Origin: GCA-002701455 sp964342575
Lineage (GTDB): Bacteria > Pseudomonadota > Alphaproteobacteria > Thalassobaculales > Thalassobaculaceae
Length of the DNA: 64,000 bases
Assembly (NCBI GenBank): GCA_964342575.1
Contig: CAYFGZ010000002.1
Coordinates: 1 to 64,000 of the forward strand
Reading direction: 5' to 3'
Shown here: positions 8,088 to 17,725 of the stretch, piece after piece
Layout of the letters: each line of letters opens with the position of its first letter
Numbering within the stretch: the first letter of the stretch is position 1
Position numbers and translations under genes: made by a program
The notes under the pieces: generated by a model
Seen by the model: only the letters and a program-made list of their open reading frames with translations
Told to the model about the DNA's origin: nothing
Database searches by the model: none

Positions 8088-11000
8088 CTATCTATCTGTT
8101 ACAAAGTAAGGTTTGCCATATGGATCTAAATATAGTTTCTTCATCTCAGAAGCATTGAACGGGCGTGATCCCAAACGGCCAAAAACTGCGATTTGCCCCC
8201 CCGTTTCATCGACACCTCTATCGCGATCTAATCCTTTGGATAACGACAAGGCGGGGTACAACGTTTTCCTCCAGGCTATTAATTTCGGCTTTGGTTCCGG
8301 ACTAAATCCATAGTATCTGGGTTGAGTATCAGGAGCTGTTAACTGTATAACTTTGAGTCCGTTCACGCCATCTGCAACGTAGGCAAAAAGAGAAGCATTT
8401 GTAGTCCCGACTATGACATCGCGTGCATCTGTGATAAGTCCGTCAGCATCGAATATGCTCAAAAGTCTCGGCTTTTCGGGGTTCTTGACGTTAATGATAG
8501 CCAGACCCTGGGAGCCTGCAGCTACGTACGCGTAGGTCCTCGCAACATAAAGTTTTTGAGCATTCTTAAGCGGTACTCGTGCGTCATTAACTGGTTTTGG
8601 ATCTAGAGGATTCGTAATATCAAAAACCCTAAGTCCCTTATTATCCGTCACGAATAAATATCGAAATTGGACTGCCGTTGCTCTTGGATCTTGCATTTTA
8701 ATTATCTTAATTAGCTTTGGCTTTAGAGGGGTATTTAGATCCAATACCACCAATGAGTTGTTCGTCGTAATATAAACAAAGTGACCGGCGATAGTTATAT
8801 GTCGGGCTCCGGTCAGAACATTATTCTCATTCCAAGTTAACGCTCGGGTTAAAAAATTATTGCGGGGTAGCCCGTCGGCTAGCGTATTTACATCAACAAG
8901 AATCAATCCGTCCACGGAGTCTGTTACAAGTGCGTAATTATAAATTGGATGGAAAGGTTGTTCCTGATTGACAGTACGCATAAGATCGCCTGTATTTCGG
9001 GGTGGGTGTATAGGTTGATTAGTTGGTAAGGCAATACATGTTGCGTTTGGTGATTCTACCCTGGTGTCATGCCCAAGAGGAGAGAAGGGAGCTGTAATGA
9101 TCCGTTGGCTAAACCCTTTATTTGATATCGACGCTACATCGTAAACATTAAATCCATCCGTTCCACTGGCAGTAAACAGGTATTCACCTCTTAATTGAAT
9201 GCAATTGATTGAATCATTTGCATCATGTGTTCGACTGATTGTGAGTTCTTTATTTCGATCTTGGTGTTCTTGGAACCAGTCGGGAAAAGCAAATTTCTGC
9301 AGGTAACTGCCAATAACAGCCTGTGGCTCGTCCCATTCAGTCACCTGAACGGCTTCTATTCCACCTTTCCCTCCTATCCAGGTGTTATATCCTATAAAGT
9401 TAACAAAATTTGTGCCGTGCAGTAATAATTGAGCCATTCGGGCATTGTTATCATTAGCAGCTGACAGATGGCAGTCTGAACAAGTTTTTGTTTCTTCTTT
9501 TCTAACTGTATGCGGAAAATGTGGCGCAAAGGCTTGGCTGGAATATCCGCTGGCGGCAATCGGAGGTTGTTGAATGTATAACTTTTCCCGGTTGATGTTA
9601 GTTGAAGATAGCACCAGAGCTGATGTTGATCTAATAGGGGCAATTGTATTGCCTTTAGCTGTACCGTGAACACCCAATTGAAACATTTGATCTCTTACAA
9701 CCTGTGGATTGTAGGTAGCATAGTTTCTTGTTTCGCCTCCTTCGTAATGATGTCGTTCTGTCTTCCAATTTGCTTCAATTGGGAGATGGCAACCGCCACA
9801 ACTAGTGGTCCAAGATAGGTGGCATGTAAAGCATTCCATCTCGTCTGGTTTGTGGGCTCTGCCATCCGATGGCACGTCCATTCCCCACTTCATATTGTTG
9901 GGATCGGCTTTCATCAGCTTAGCTCGGGCGGATTTTTCATTATAATGCTGGTGCAGTGGATCGACGCTGTCTTTCACGAGAGAAACTTCCCACTCGAGAC
10001 CAGGCCACAAAGCAGATCGTTGAAATAGTGAACCGTTCCGCCATTCAAATCTGCGGGAGCCATCCGAGTTTCGTGTTATGCTAATATCATTTCCTCCTTT
10101 CGGAGCAGCCGGTCCTGAAGTAAGCAGTGTTGGATATTTATCGGCCGTTCCGTGACAATCCTGGCAGGTTATCTCTATCGCATTCGCTACTTCGCCATAA
10201 AGATGGCCGTTTCCGTGTGCATCTTGCTCAAAGTGGCAATCTACACAGTGCATTCCCGCATCAAGGTGGATTGAAGACATATGAACTGCTTTATCAAATT
10301 TATCAGGATCGTCGTGGGATACTATGTTTCCCTTTTTGTCGAGTAAATTTCCAGCTTCATCTTTCTTGAAAATTGCTCTGAAATTCCACCCATGGCCATG
10401 ATAGTCGGCAAATTGTGTATTGCTCAATTTTGGGTTCAATTCAGATACTTGTCTAAGAAATTCAGGATCCGACCAAAGTCCCCGTACCGCTGCTCCCTCC
10501 GGATTTCTGTCTAAGATTTCTCTCATTTCGGTGTCGTTCGGGTAGCGCTGTTTTTTAGGCCACATGTGCGGAGCATCTGATTCATAATCCCACATTGTAT
10601 AGCCTAAAAAGGAATTGACGAAGATGTTCGGTTGATGCATGTGGCAAATCATGCACTGGCTGGTTGGAATAGCACTTGTAAATTCATGCTTCAATGGGTG
10701 CCCTTCTTCTCCTTTAGGAATAGTCGGGTCGGATGTCTGCGTTTTACCAGTGTGTCCAAATTTGGCATAGGGTCCGGAGTGTCGTGGATCGCGGTCATTT
10801 GCATATACAACATGGCATGCTGCACAGCCCGATGAGCGGTAATCGCCAGGCTGCTCATTGGTTCCTAAAAACCAGGTGAAGGGATCGTTGAGACGGGTTT
10901 TTGTAATATTTATGACTGGAACAGAAATTCGAAGACCGGTTCCCGGGCCCCGATTAGATTGTTTTAGGTCGGGTCTACCGGGCTCTTCAAGTCTCTGGAT

Positions 11001-11804
11001 TTGTCCAAGTGAGTTGGGTAGTCCAATTTCTGGAAATAAGTTTATTATATTCCTACCACCTCTCTCGAATACCCGAAAAATATCACCAGGTGGGATGGTC
11101 TCCCACGCGGGTAAAGGGGCAAGTGTCTCTAATATTCCAGCAGCCTTCATTTTTGTTGTTACGGGAGTGGGATTTTTTAGCATGGCTCCCGTGCCGTCTC
11201 TCATGTACCCTTCGCCTAAAATATAGTTCTTGAATGGAAGAATTCCATTGTTATACGTTGCTCCGCCCCATAACATGGCGCCTGTTGCCATTAGACTATT
11301 TTTCGCGGCCCGGATTGGTCCCGCATGGCACGCGCCACAGGCTTCCTCGACCACCCGGTAGTCGCTTGGGTTGACAAAACGGATATATTCGGGGCTTTCC
11401 TTATTCAGTAAGGTATATGAACCCGTAGGATTTGCGCTGCTGGGATAATTCCACGTCTTAGGAAAGCGGGGTTGGACGTGCGCATCATCGATGGCCCGCT
11501 GGTACGCCGTTCCAGATTCTGCACCATTGCTTGGCTTTACTGCTGAAGCGTTGCCCCCGTGGCAGTCCGTGCAGCCAAGAGGGACCCCACCTGTACGATG
11601 CATGCTCGGTTCATCGGTGGTAGTGTGACAACTCATACAGCCATCACTTTTGGTTTTAATTTGCTCCAGAGGTTGCCATTTCGGAGCAGGAGGTGTCGGC
11701 TCATATAATATTTTTCGAGGGGGTTCGTTAGATTCAGCGACGCTATGACTTACACTTAATACAAAGATGCAAATAGTCAAAAGTATGTAACGTAAATATG
11801 TCAC
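8088..11804 (-). CDS. Secreted decaheme c-type cytochrome with C-terminal LVIVD-repeat propeller
   Basis: 1238 residues starting with a signal peptide (MTYLRYILLTICIFVLSVSHSVA). Ten CxxCH haem motifs lie near residues 56, 78, 156, 327, 384, 520, 547, 658, 669 and 775. From about residue 870 there are at least five LVIVD-type strands ending in short aspartate motifs (FNVYDVASI, LVVLDLNTPLKPK, LRVFDITNPLDPK, LAIINVKNPEKPR, LKVIQLTAPD), predicting a beta-propeller. It is the last gene of the redox operon, with GTG start 10 bases after the outer-membrane barrel gene. Inference: an exported, probably surface or periplasmic electron-transfer protein whose propeller docks a partner or the barrel. 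I cannot assign it to a named cytochrome family. Confidence 0.85.
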   Translation of the reverse strand: MTYLRYILLTICIFVLSVSHSVAESNEPPRKILYEPTPPAPKWQPLEQIKTKSDGCMSCHTTTDEPSMHRTGGVPLGCTDCHGGNASAVKPSNGAESGTAYQRAIDDAHVQPRFPKTWNYPSSANPTGSYTLLNKESPEYIRFVNPSDYRVVEEACGACHAGPIRAAKNSLMATGAMLWGGATYNNGILPFKNYILGEGYMRDGTGAMLKNPTPVTTKMKAAGILETLAPLPAWETIPPGDIFRVFERGGRNIINLFPEIGLPNSLGQIQRLEEPGRPDLKQSNRGPGTGLRISVPVINITKTRLNDPFTWFLGTNEQPGDYRSSGCAACHVVYANDRDPRHSGPYAKFGHTGKTQTSDPTIPKGEEGHPLKHEFTSAIPTSQCMICHMHQPNIFVNSFLGYTMWDYESDAPHMWPKKQRYPNDTEMREILDRNPEGAAVRGLWSDPEFLRQVSELNPKLSNTQFADYHGHGWNFRAIFKKDEAGNLLDKKGNIVSHDDPDKFDKAVHMSSIHLDAGMHCVDCHFEQDAHGNGHLYGEVANAIEITCQDCHGTADKYPTLLTSGPAAPKGGNDISITRNSDGSRRFEWRNGSLFQRSALWPGLEWEVSLVKDSVDPLHQHYNEKSARAKLMKADPNNMKWGMDVPSDGRAHKPDEMECFTCHLSWTTSCGGCHLPIEANWKTERHHYEGGETRNYATYNPQVVRDQMFQLGVHGTAKGNTIAPIRSTSALVLSSTNINREKLYIQQPPIAASGYSSQAFAPHFPHTVRKEETKTCSDCHLSAANDNNARMAQLLLHGTNFVNFIGYNTWIGGKGGIEAVQVTEWDEPQAVIGSYLQKFAFPDWFQEHQDRNKELTISRTHDANDSINCIQLRGEYLFTASGTDGFNVYDVASISNKGFSQRIITAPFSPLGHDTRVESPNATCIALPTNQPIHPPRNTGDLMRTVNQEQPFHPIYNYALVTDSVDGLILVDVNTLADGLPRNNFLTRALTWNENNVLTGARHITIAGHFVYITTNNSLVVLDLNTPLKPKLIKIIKMQDPRATAVQFRYLFVTDNKGLRVFDITNPLDPKPVNDARVPLKNAQKLYVARTYAYVAAGSQGLAIINVKNPEKPRLLSIFDADGLITDARDVIVGTTNASLFAYVADGVNGLKVIQLTAPDTQPRYYGFSPEPKPKLIAWRKTLYPALSLSKGLDRDRGVDETGGQIAVFGRLGSRPFNASEMKKLYLDPYGKPYFVTDR

Positions 11805-11813
11805 TTAATTCGC

Positions 11814-13601
11814 CTAATAAGTAAGTACAAGATTAGCTTGAACCGAAAAAAACATATCATCTTGATCTCGCTGTTCTCCATATAAATCACTAAATCCAGC
11901 GCCAGGGATTAAAGCGGCGCCAGAAAGTCGAAACACAACATTTTGCGAGAAAAATGGCCTGTATATGGCGGCTAACGATAAATCTAACCCGATTTCTTTG
12001 GCTATTTTTTGTTGGTTGCGTGCTACTTCAAGAATAGAAGTGTCATCGAATTCCATGTAATTTATATTTGCCGAAATACGTAACTCTGGGAATACATCAA
12101 AGTCAGCTCCGATACCAATTAAGTGAAACCCAGGATTGTTGAAATTTGATTGGCCGTGTTCTTTAGAGGTTCTTAATGCTGGTAACATAGCATTTCTCGA
12201 TGACAGAACTACTCCACCACCGCCAATTAAAGGTAAGGCTTGCCTTATCCAAAAGTTTGTATCCGAGCCCGCTAATTGTGGGTTTTCGAAAATTGCATCA
12301 AAACCTGTTTCTGTATTATCAAAGGGATCATCATCGCCGGTTGCATAAATTAACGACCCACGCAGTCGAATCCAGTCAAAATCAATAGATGGTTCGGCGG
12401 CGAAAAAGAAGGCTCGTATATCGGCAGTCTCATCTGTGAAAGCACTATCGCGATTGCTGCCCAAAGCAGAATAGAATGACGTTGTAAGATTGATCCTGCC
12501 AAAGTGGCCGTCGCCATTGATGCCAACATATCCCACATCATAATTACGCCCCCGTTCACTACCAAACGAAGCTGGGCGTTCTATAAAAACGTTGTCGTTA
12601 AAGAAAAAATCGCCCCCTTCGTTGTTCCTGTTGTAAACGGCGGTTATTTGGCTCTGAAAACCAAGAACCGGAAAATCTTGCCAGTAGAGATTTGCAATGA
12701 AGATATCGTCGTCTCTAATTTTTCGACCAATATGATTTAGTCCACTATTGGAGTCTTTTTCGAGGCGTCGAAACCAAGCGAGATTGTACTGAAAAATGTT
12801 ATTCCTTCGATCACCAAAGAATCGTATTCCAAGCTGACTATCTTGAAATAGGAATCCCCTAAAATCGGACGAGAACGGTTGAATTCCCAGCCGCACCGAA
12901 TCAAAATCATACCGATCAGATACGTTTCGGATATGATAGTCAAAAAATGCCTCTTGCAACGCAATATGTCTGTCCGTTCTTTCAGTTCCCAATCGCGGAT
13001 CAGCTTTTAACAGTCTAACTTCCTCAACTTCGGCGTGGTTCAGGTTTAACACCGGGGTTAATCGAAGCTCATAATCAGGAGGTTTAAATGCGGTATCTCC
13101 TTTGATTAGAGAAAGACTTATAATTGTATTTTGATTGAAAATCCATTGATCCGCCCCTCCAAATAAGTCAACATCATTTGCGTCGCGTGTGGACTGAACA
13201 CCGACAGGCGTTGGAAAACTCCGAGGTTCTAATACAGTGTCTGAAATGACGCCCAAGTTGACGAACCAGTCCTTGCCAAATAATGGGCGGTCACCCTTTA
13301 TTGGATTCCTGTTATAGGGGTCTAATATACTTTCCTTAACTCCAACGGTTTCTATGAGGCGCCATCTATCCGGAACAGGAATAAAATTTGATGTGTCTTT
13401 TCGTTTTAACTTTGGAGGACGCTGTTTCACAGCTGATGGAAGAGGTTTACGCGCCTGGTCTTTCACTTGCTGTTCTGCCCCAGAAGCAGGCCTTTTACGA
13501 TCTAAAAGTTGCGCAAAATCAGAGCTGTTTACAGTTATTGGCCATAAAAATAATATGCTTGCCATCGACAGCAGTAAGGGAGTTCCTGCAGTTTTTAACA
13601 T
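11814..13601 (-). CDS. Outer-membrane beta-barrel protein of the redox operon
   Basis: 595 residues with a clean signal peptide (MLKTAGTPLLLSMASILF) and a basic, proline-rich linker, then a long body of alternating amphipathic strands rich in Tyr, Phe, Asp and Asn. It ends in FFSVQANLVLTY, a barrel-like last strand closing on Tyr rather than the usual Phe. No haem motif is present. An upstream ATG at 13658 would overlap the preceding gene by 58 bases; the ATG at 13601 shares a base with that gene's stop (TAATG) and gives the proper signal peptide, so it is chosen. Being sandwiched between secreted redox genes suggests a porin that could sheathe or anchor a cytochrome, as MtrB/PioB do, but I see no specific sequence similarity to those. 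Confidence 0.75.
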   Translation of the reverse strand: MLKTAGTPLLLSMASILFLWPITVNSSDFAQLLDRKRPASGAEQQVKDQARKPLPSAVKQRPPKLKRKDTSNFIPVPDRWRLIETVGVKESILDPYNRNPIKGDRPLFGKDWFVNLGVISDTVLEPRSFPTPVGVQSTRDANDVDLFGGADQWIFNQNTIISLSLIKGDTAFKPPDYELRLTPVLNLNHAEVEEVRLLKADPRLGTERTDRHIALQEAFFDYHIRNVSDRYDFDSVRLGIQPFSSDFRGFLFQDSQLGIRFFGDRRNNIFQYNLAWFRRLEKDSNSGLNHIGRKIRDDDIFIANLYWQDFPVLGFQSQITAVYNRNNEGGDFFFNDNVFIERPASFGSERGRNYDVGYVGINGDGHFGRINLTTSFYSALGSNRDSAFTDETADIRAFFFAAEPSIDFDWIRLRGSLIYATGDDDPFDNTETGFDAIFENPQLAGSDTNFWIRQALPLIGGGGVVLSSRNAMLPALRTSKEHGQSNFNNPGFHLIGIGADFDVFPELRISANINYMEFDDTSILEVARNQQKIAKEIGLDLSLAAIYRPFFSQNVVFRLSGAALIPGAGFSDLYGEQRDQDDMFFSVQANLVLTY

Positions 13602-15556
13602 TATTTTCCGGTGCATGGCGTCTGGTCTGCTGAGTCTAGAAATGGGGAAAAAGGGCAATTGACATAACGTAATCGGGTACCTTGAGCGATTAGAAGATCC
13701 GCACGAAGATGTCTTGGCGCATTGCCGACGCCCGTTCCCAGTTCCAAGCCGGCATTATGAAGGCCAAGAAAGGAAATCATGTCATCTTGGTCTATACCGT
13801 CGCCGGAAACGCCAATACCTCCCACAAGTACATTATTGCGAAAGATTGGGACGCTGCCGGGAAAAATCTGTATTCCGTTGGAAATACGAGATTTAGAAGT
13901 TTCGGGACGTAGCGGAAGGACGGTGCAATTGGCTTCCGTATCGCTGTCAGAAAGTCCGAGTAGAAAAGATCGATGCGCCACTATATTTCCGGCTATTAGA
14001 TCACTTTGCAAGCCAGTGTTGAATGGGCTCCATTCCTTTATTGGGCGGCTTAATGGGCCATGAGGTGCTCCATCAATACCGTCGGGAAAAAAAGGACGGG
14101 AAAGATTGCCTCCGGATCTATCTGCGAAAGCAATACCGTCGTTGAGGGCGGTGGGACCTAAAAAGGATCTTACCTGAAGAACATAGTTTTCAAGTCCGGC
14201 GGCTATCAGTTCGTCTGCCGCGTTGACATTAGAAAAAAACGCAGCCGTCCGAGCTTTTTGCAGCGATACATCTGTACCAAAAACTGGGCCGTCTGGCGTT
14301 CGGGCTATTCCCAAAATGGCGCCATTTGTATCGACTACTGATACAGTGACTTGGGCGTGATCTCCCAGTGGACGTCTAATTTGTGCTCGTGCCCTAAATG
14401 CAATTGTTAGGGCATTGCGAATAATAGCCCTTACCTCGTTTGCAGTTAGTGCATCGGGGGTTCCCTCGGTACCATCGCGGGGAGGGAAACGAGGTTGATT
14501 ATTGGTATCGACCAGTACAAACGCATTTAAAGGGCCGTACTCGTTCGTTGTATTCGCTCGATATCCAGATGCAGGTGTTCCGAAAATAGTTCCCTCTCGG
14601 ATGTTTCCGTCAAAATAGGTGCCTATGGGTGTAAGAGCTCCAACAGTGGGGTCGATTAGATCAAAGGAGGTAGCTTCTGTAATTTTAGATTTAAGTGATC
14701 TATAGGCTTTATCTGTGTACCGAAATGTTTTTCCCTCGACAGTTATCCTACTACCCAGAATATTTCGTGGTGCTGCAAAACCTAGGGTGCCGGCAAGCGC
14801 AATTAACTCATCAATGCTATTGTCGTAATCCCCTATGTTTGGGTCGAGACTATAAAGCCCGTCAGATATAACACCGATAGCGCCTACGGGTTCTCCATTT
14901 TTATATAATGGTATGCCGCCTGGATCGGCTGAGAGACCAAGCGGCGACCGCTTCGGGCCAATTGTTACGATTGAATTGTTTGCCGAAATTGTTAAATCCG
15001 AACAGGGTAATTGACTAAATTGCACGCCAAACAAAGGTCCACTTGGAGAGAACCGTTCTCTTGGATTAAAGTGATCCTGCACGATCTGGCTAGCGGTCCT
15101 CGTCGTGAAAGCATTGCCTCGAGATGATAAATAAGCGCCGGTTATAGCCTTAGCAATTGCTGCTACGGGTCCTGGAACGTCAACTTGTTCAAGTCCACCC
15201 TTGCCCGGCACGCCGTTTGGATGTTTTGGATCAGAAGTAACAACGACACAACCGACAGGAATGTTGCCTAGGGCGACTGTACAATCGACTCCAGTTGCAT
15301 TGAATTGTCGATTGGCTCCAAGCATGTTGTAAACTGCCAAGATATTTCCAGTTCTGTCCGCCACAGCAATTGCAGCCCCAACGTTTCTTCTTTGGGCTTC
15401 ATGGATAGCTTGAGCCAGAACTTGTTTCACGTCAGTGATAGAAAGATTATCTTGAGCAAGAGCAGGGTTACCATTGCTCATCACAAGTGATAAAAATAAC
15501 CAAAGTAGTATCTTCCTGAAATGAAGAAATTCTGGCATGGGGAGCAGTATCTTCAT
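13601..15556 (-). CDS. Secreted protein with two GlcG/HbpS-like (DUF336) domains
   Basis: 651 residues: N-terminal signal segment (LLWLFLSLVMSNGNPALA), then two GlcG/HbpS-type domains. The first begins VKQVLAQAIHEAQRRNVG with VAVADRTGNILAVYNM-like strands and closes with GEPVGAIGVISDG. The second begins VRAIIRNALTIAFRAR with VSVVDTNGAILGIAR and closes with NNVLVGGIGVSGDG. GlcG-like domains are known in HbpS, a haem-binding extracellular sensor, and beside various oxidoreductases. Export is unusual for tandem copies. It overlaps its neighbours by ATGA (upstream) and TAATG (downstream), so it is firmly part of the redox operon. A haem-handling or haem-sensing role is plausible but inferred. Confidence 0.78.
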   Translation of the reverse strand: MKILLPMPEFLHFRKILLWLFLSLVMSNGNPALAQDNLSITDVKQVLAQAIHEAQRRNVGAAIAVADRTGNILAVYNMLGANRQFNATGVDCTVALGNIPVGCVVVTSDPKHPNGVPGKGGLEQVDVPGPVAAIAKAITGAYLSSRGNAFTTRTASQIVQDHFNPRERFSPSGPLFGVQFSQLPCSDLTISANNSIVTIGPKRSPLGLSADPGGIPLYKNGEPVGAIGVISDGLYSLDPNIGDYDNSIDELIALAGTLGFAAPRNILGSRITVEGKTFRYTDKAYRSLKSKITEATSFDLIDPTVGALTPIGTYFDGNIREGTIFGTPASGYRANTTNEYGPLNAFVLVDTNNQPRFPPRDGTEGTPDALTANEVRAIIRNALTIAFRARAQIRRPLGDHAQVTVSVVDTNGAILGIARTPDGPVFGTDVSLQKARTAAFFSNVNAADELIAAGLENYVLQVRSFLGPTALNDGIAFADRSGGNLSRPFFPDGIDGAPHGPLSRPIKEWSPFNTGLQSDLIAGNIVAHRSFLLGLSDSDTEANCTVLPLRPETSKSRISNGIQIFPGSVPIFRNNVLVGGIGVSGDGIDQDDMISFLGLHNAGLELGTGVGNAPRHLRADLLIAQGTRLRYVNCPFSPFLDSADQTPCTGK

Positions 15557-16002
15557 TCCGACGGCCTATTCAGTAGCTCAAATACCCCAAACTTAAAGGC
15601 TATGGCCGTCTTGTATGCCACCATAATTCTGATGGGGAATAGTTCTTGGCTCAAGTCTTCATCTTTAAGTATCTTGAAATTTATTTGGTTGTCTTTCCGG
15701 CTATTGAAGTTGTCTACTAAGTCTCTAAGTTTTCCGGACCATGGAACCCAGTAACCTAAGTTAGTCCTTTGCAGTGCGGCCCCCGCTGGCGTGTGTGCGG
15801 TAACAAACGTTTCCAATGGGGCGTCGTTTCCCAAATCTATCGTTAAATTGATGCTAGCATTCTCTATTTCTATTGCCGTAGATGGCAATGTGGCACCTTC
15901 AACGGATAGTCTGAGTGAATCTGCAGAGAACACTTGACTGGGACCAGTTGATATTCCAACGATTAATGTAATCATTGCGATTTGTTTAATCTTGCGTTTC
16001 AT
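15553..16002 (-). CDS. Small secreted protein of the redox operon, family not recognised
   Basis: 149 residues with a signal peptide (MITLIVGISTGPSQVFSADS). The mature part looks beta-rich (LRLSVEGATLPSTAIEIEN, INLTIDLGND) and has no cysteine or haem motif. It lies 4 bases after the FHA-decaheme gene and overlaps the GlcG gene by ATGA, so it is co-translated with both. I do not recognise the family. A periplasmic accessory or chaperone-like subunit would fit the position. Confidence 0.6.
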   Translation of the reverse strand: MKRKIKQIAMITLIVGISTGPSQVFSADSLRLSVEGATLPSTAIEIENASINLTIDLGNDAPLETFVTAHTPAGAALQRTNLGYWVPWSGKLRDLVDNFNSRKDNQINFKILKDEDLSQELFPIRIMVAYKTAIAFKFGVFELLNRPSE

Positions 16003-16006
16003 TCTC

Positions 16007-17716
16007 CTACTTTCTTTTAATCTCGGGGGCCATTAGGGCAATTTCGTCATTATGAAAAACGTGACACGATATACACGTGCTCGGGATTTTATTAGAAGCC
16101 GATTGACCTCCGTGACATTCCCGACAGTCCTCGAGTTTAGGTAAAAGCACGTCTGAACTGTGCAAAGAACTGTCGGCGTCATGACAGGTTTTGCACTCGA
16201 TATCTCTGTGTTTCCCGTGATGAAACACAGAGTGTGGTTGCCAAATATTGGTTACTTTGACTGGCGCAATACTGTACAATGCTTTCTTCTCAGGGTTGAC
16301 GGTTACAACATGACATGAACCGCACTGGTTTGCTGAAAACAAATAATTGCTGGCTTCCTTGGTTTTATATTTAGCCCATTTTAATGCTTCCATTCGTTCT
16401 TCTTCATTCAACACGGTTCCTGGCCGCCTTCGGAGGACCTTTGGGGCGCTTGCGTCGTTGACTAGCCCGTTGAGTGCTAACTTGGAATAGTACTCGATCA
16501 GTTCTTGTTCGATGAGATGGGGTTGCCCATGCGAAACTAAGCGTTGCGGATTTCCTGGGTCAAAGGACAGTATATGACAATCGCTACAATGTTCTTCCAT
16601 AGATACTGGTTTAAGAAATTGCCCGTCCATATGAGAAAGATGGCAGCTGGTGCATACAAGTTGTTCTTGCTTGCCAGTCCTGGGGTTGCGCATCAGCTTT
16701 GCGTTTAGATGAGATTTGTGAGGAAATTTGAGATTAGAGTTTTCCCTAGGGTCGTCGTCTAAGCTGACTCTCTCCCGAGTGCCAGTACTGGCGTTTATCC
16801 AAATCGTGGGTTTGAATTGAGGGTGGTCCGTTCCGAAGTCTGATACATTCGCAAACCGGGCTTTATTTTCCTTCGTGGCCAGATCCATGTGACACGATGA
16901 GCAAAGAGCTTGTTGTGTAGCTCTAACGGGGTCTGGCCCCTGGTGATCTGTGTGACATGTAGCACATCGAGTGGAATTCAATTCTGATTTTGCAAAAGTC
17001 ACTTTATCTATGTGCCCGTGCTGGGCCTGATGGCATGCAATGCAGGCATCGTTTTCAACCATAATGAAGGGTTTAGTATGGCAAACTCCGCAATCGTTTG
17101 AAAAAAATTTATGGGAGTCAAGCATTTCGCCAGTATGCCAGCTAACGTCAAAATTCATTCTGTTGTTTCTTGATATTGCCATTGTCTTAGAATCGCTAAC
17201 TTCGACTTTGCCGAATGAATCGAAAGCATCAAAGGTTGCGTCCAGTATTGGCAGAATTAAAAAAGCGACAATGATAGATAGGGCTAATGTCCACGATAAA
17301 GCTCGTTTTGTAACTCCCAAGGTTTTTATAGTTAAGGTACTTCTTGAAAGCAATTCTTCTACGTCATCTCCCATAGGATGGATTAATTCTAATGTAATGC
17401 GGAGATCTACGTCCGGCGTGGATTCCTCTATTTTTATCTCATAAGGCCCGATTCCTAGGGTGTCACCTGCTTTCAATTGTGATTTCTTGGTGATGATTCC
17501 GTTTAATCTGATATCATTTTGGCCCTCTGCTTCTACAAAGAAGCCGTCGACGCCTTCGCGCAAAGTGGCAAGGTTATATGGGATCCGATGATCTGGAAGA
17601 AATAATTCATCTTTCGTATCTCTCCCTATCCTAAAAGTGTTACACGATATGGTTTCAGTTTTTCTCCCTATACTGCCGTTTCTGCGGCGGGTAATAGTAG
17701 TGAGTAGGACTTGCAT
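16007..17716 (-). CDS. FHA-like domain / transmembrane helix / periplasmic decaheme cytochrome c fusion
   Basis: 569 residues in three parts. Residues 20-95 form an FHA-like beta-sandwich (TFRIGRDTKDEL, DIRLNG, LKAGDTLGIGPYEIKI), predicted cytosolic. Residues 139-160 are one membrane helix (LSWTLALSIIVAFLILPIL). The rest is periplasmic with ten CxxCH motifs, the first at residues 209, 225, 251 and 272. The FHA part keeps the GR and NG positions but lacks the SxxH signature (HRIPYNLAT there), so phosphothreonine binding is doubtful. It lies between a b-type cytochrome gene and secreted redox genes, so it probably takes electrons from the membrane into the periplasm or receives them. The cytosolic domain may sense or bind a partner. 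The combination is unusual. Confidence 0.85.
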   Translation of the reverse strand: MQVLLTTITRRRNGSIGRKTETISCNTFRIGRDTKDELFLPDHRIPYNLATLREGVDGFFVEAEGQNDIRLNGIITKKSQLKAGDTLGIGPYEIKIEESTPDVDLRITLELIHPMGDDVEELLSRSTLTIKTLGVTKRALSWTLALSIIVAFLILPILDATFDAFDSFGKVEVSDSKTMAISRNNRMNFDVSWHTGEMLDSHKFFSNDCGVCHTKPFIMVENDACIACHQAQHGHIDKVTFAKSELNSTRCATCHTDHQGPDPVRATQQALCSSCHMDLATKENKARFANVSDFGTDHPQFKPTIWINASTGTRERVSLDDDPRENSNLKFPHKSHLNAKLMRNPRTGKQEQLVCTSCHLSHMDGQFLKPVSMEEHCSDCHILSFDPGNPQRLVSHGQPHLIEQELIEYYSKLALNGLVNDASAPKVLRRRPGTVLNEEERMEALKWAKYKTKEASNYLFSANQCGSCHVVTVNPEKKALYSIAPVKVTNIWQPHSVFHHGKHRDIECKTCHDADSSLHSSDVLLPKLEDCRECHGGQSASNKIPSTCISCHVFHNDEIALMAPEIKRK

Positions 17717-17725
17717 CGACTCCGC

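Noticed and set aside
10858..11226. 122-residue open frame on the plus strand opposite the decaheme gene
   Set aside because: Antisense shadow of a clear cytochrome gene; no ribosome site, no recognisable motif, low-complexity composition.
17040..17444. 134-residue plus-strand open frame opposite the FHA-decaheme gene
   Set aside because: Shadow of the real gene in the other strand; the minus-strand frame has ten haem motifs and a membrane helix.
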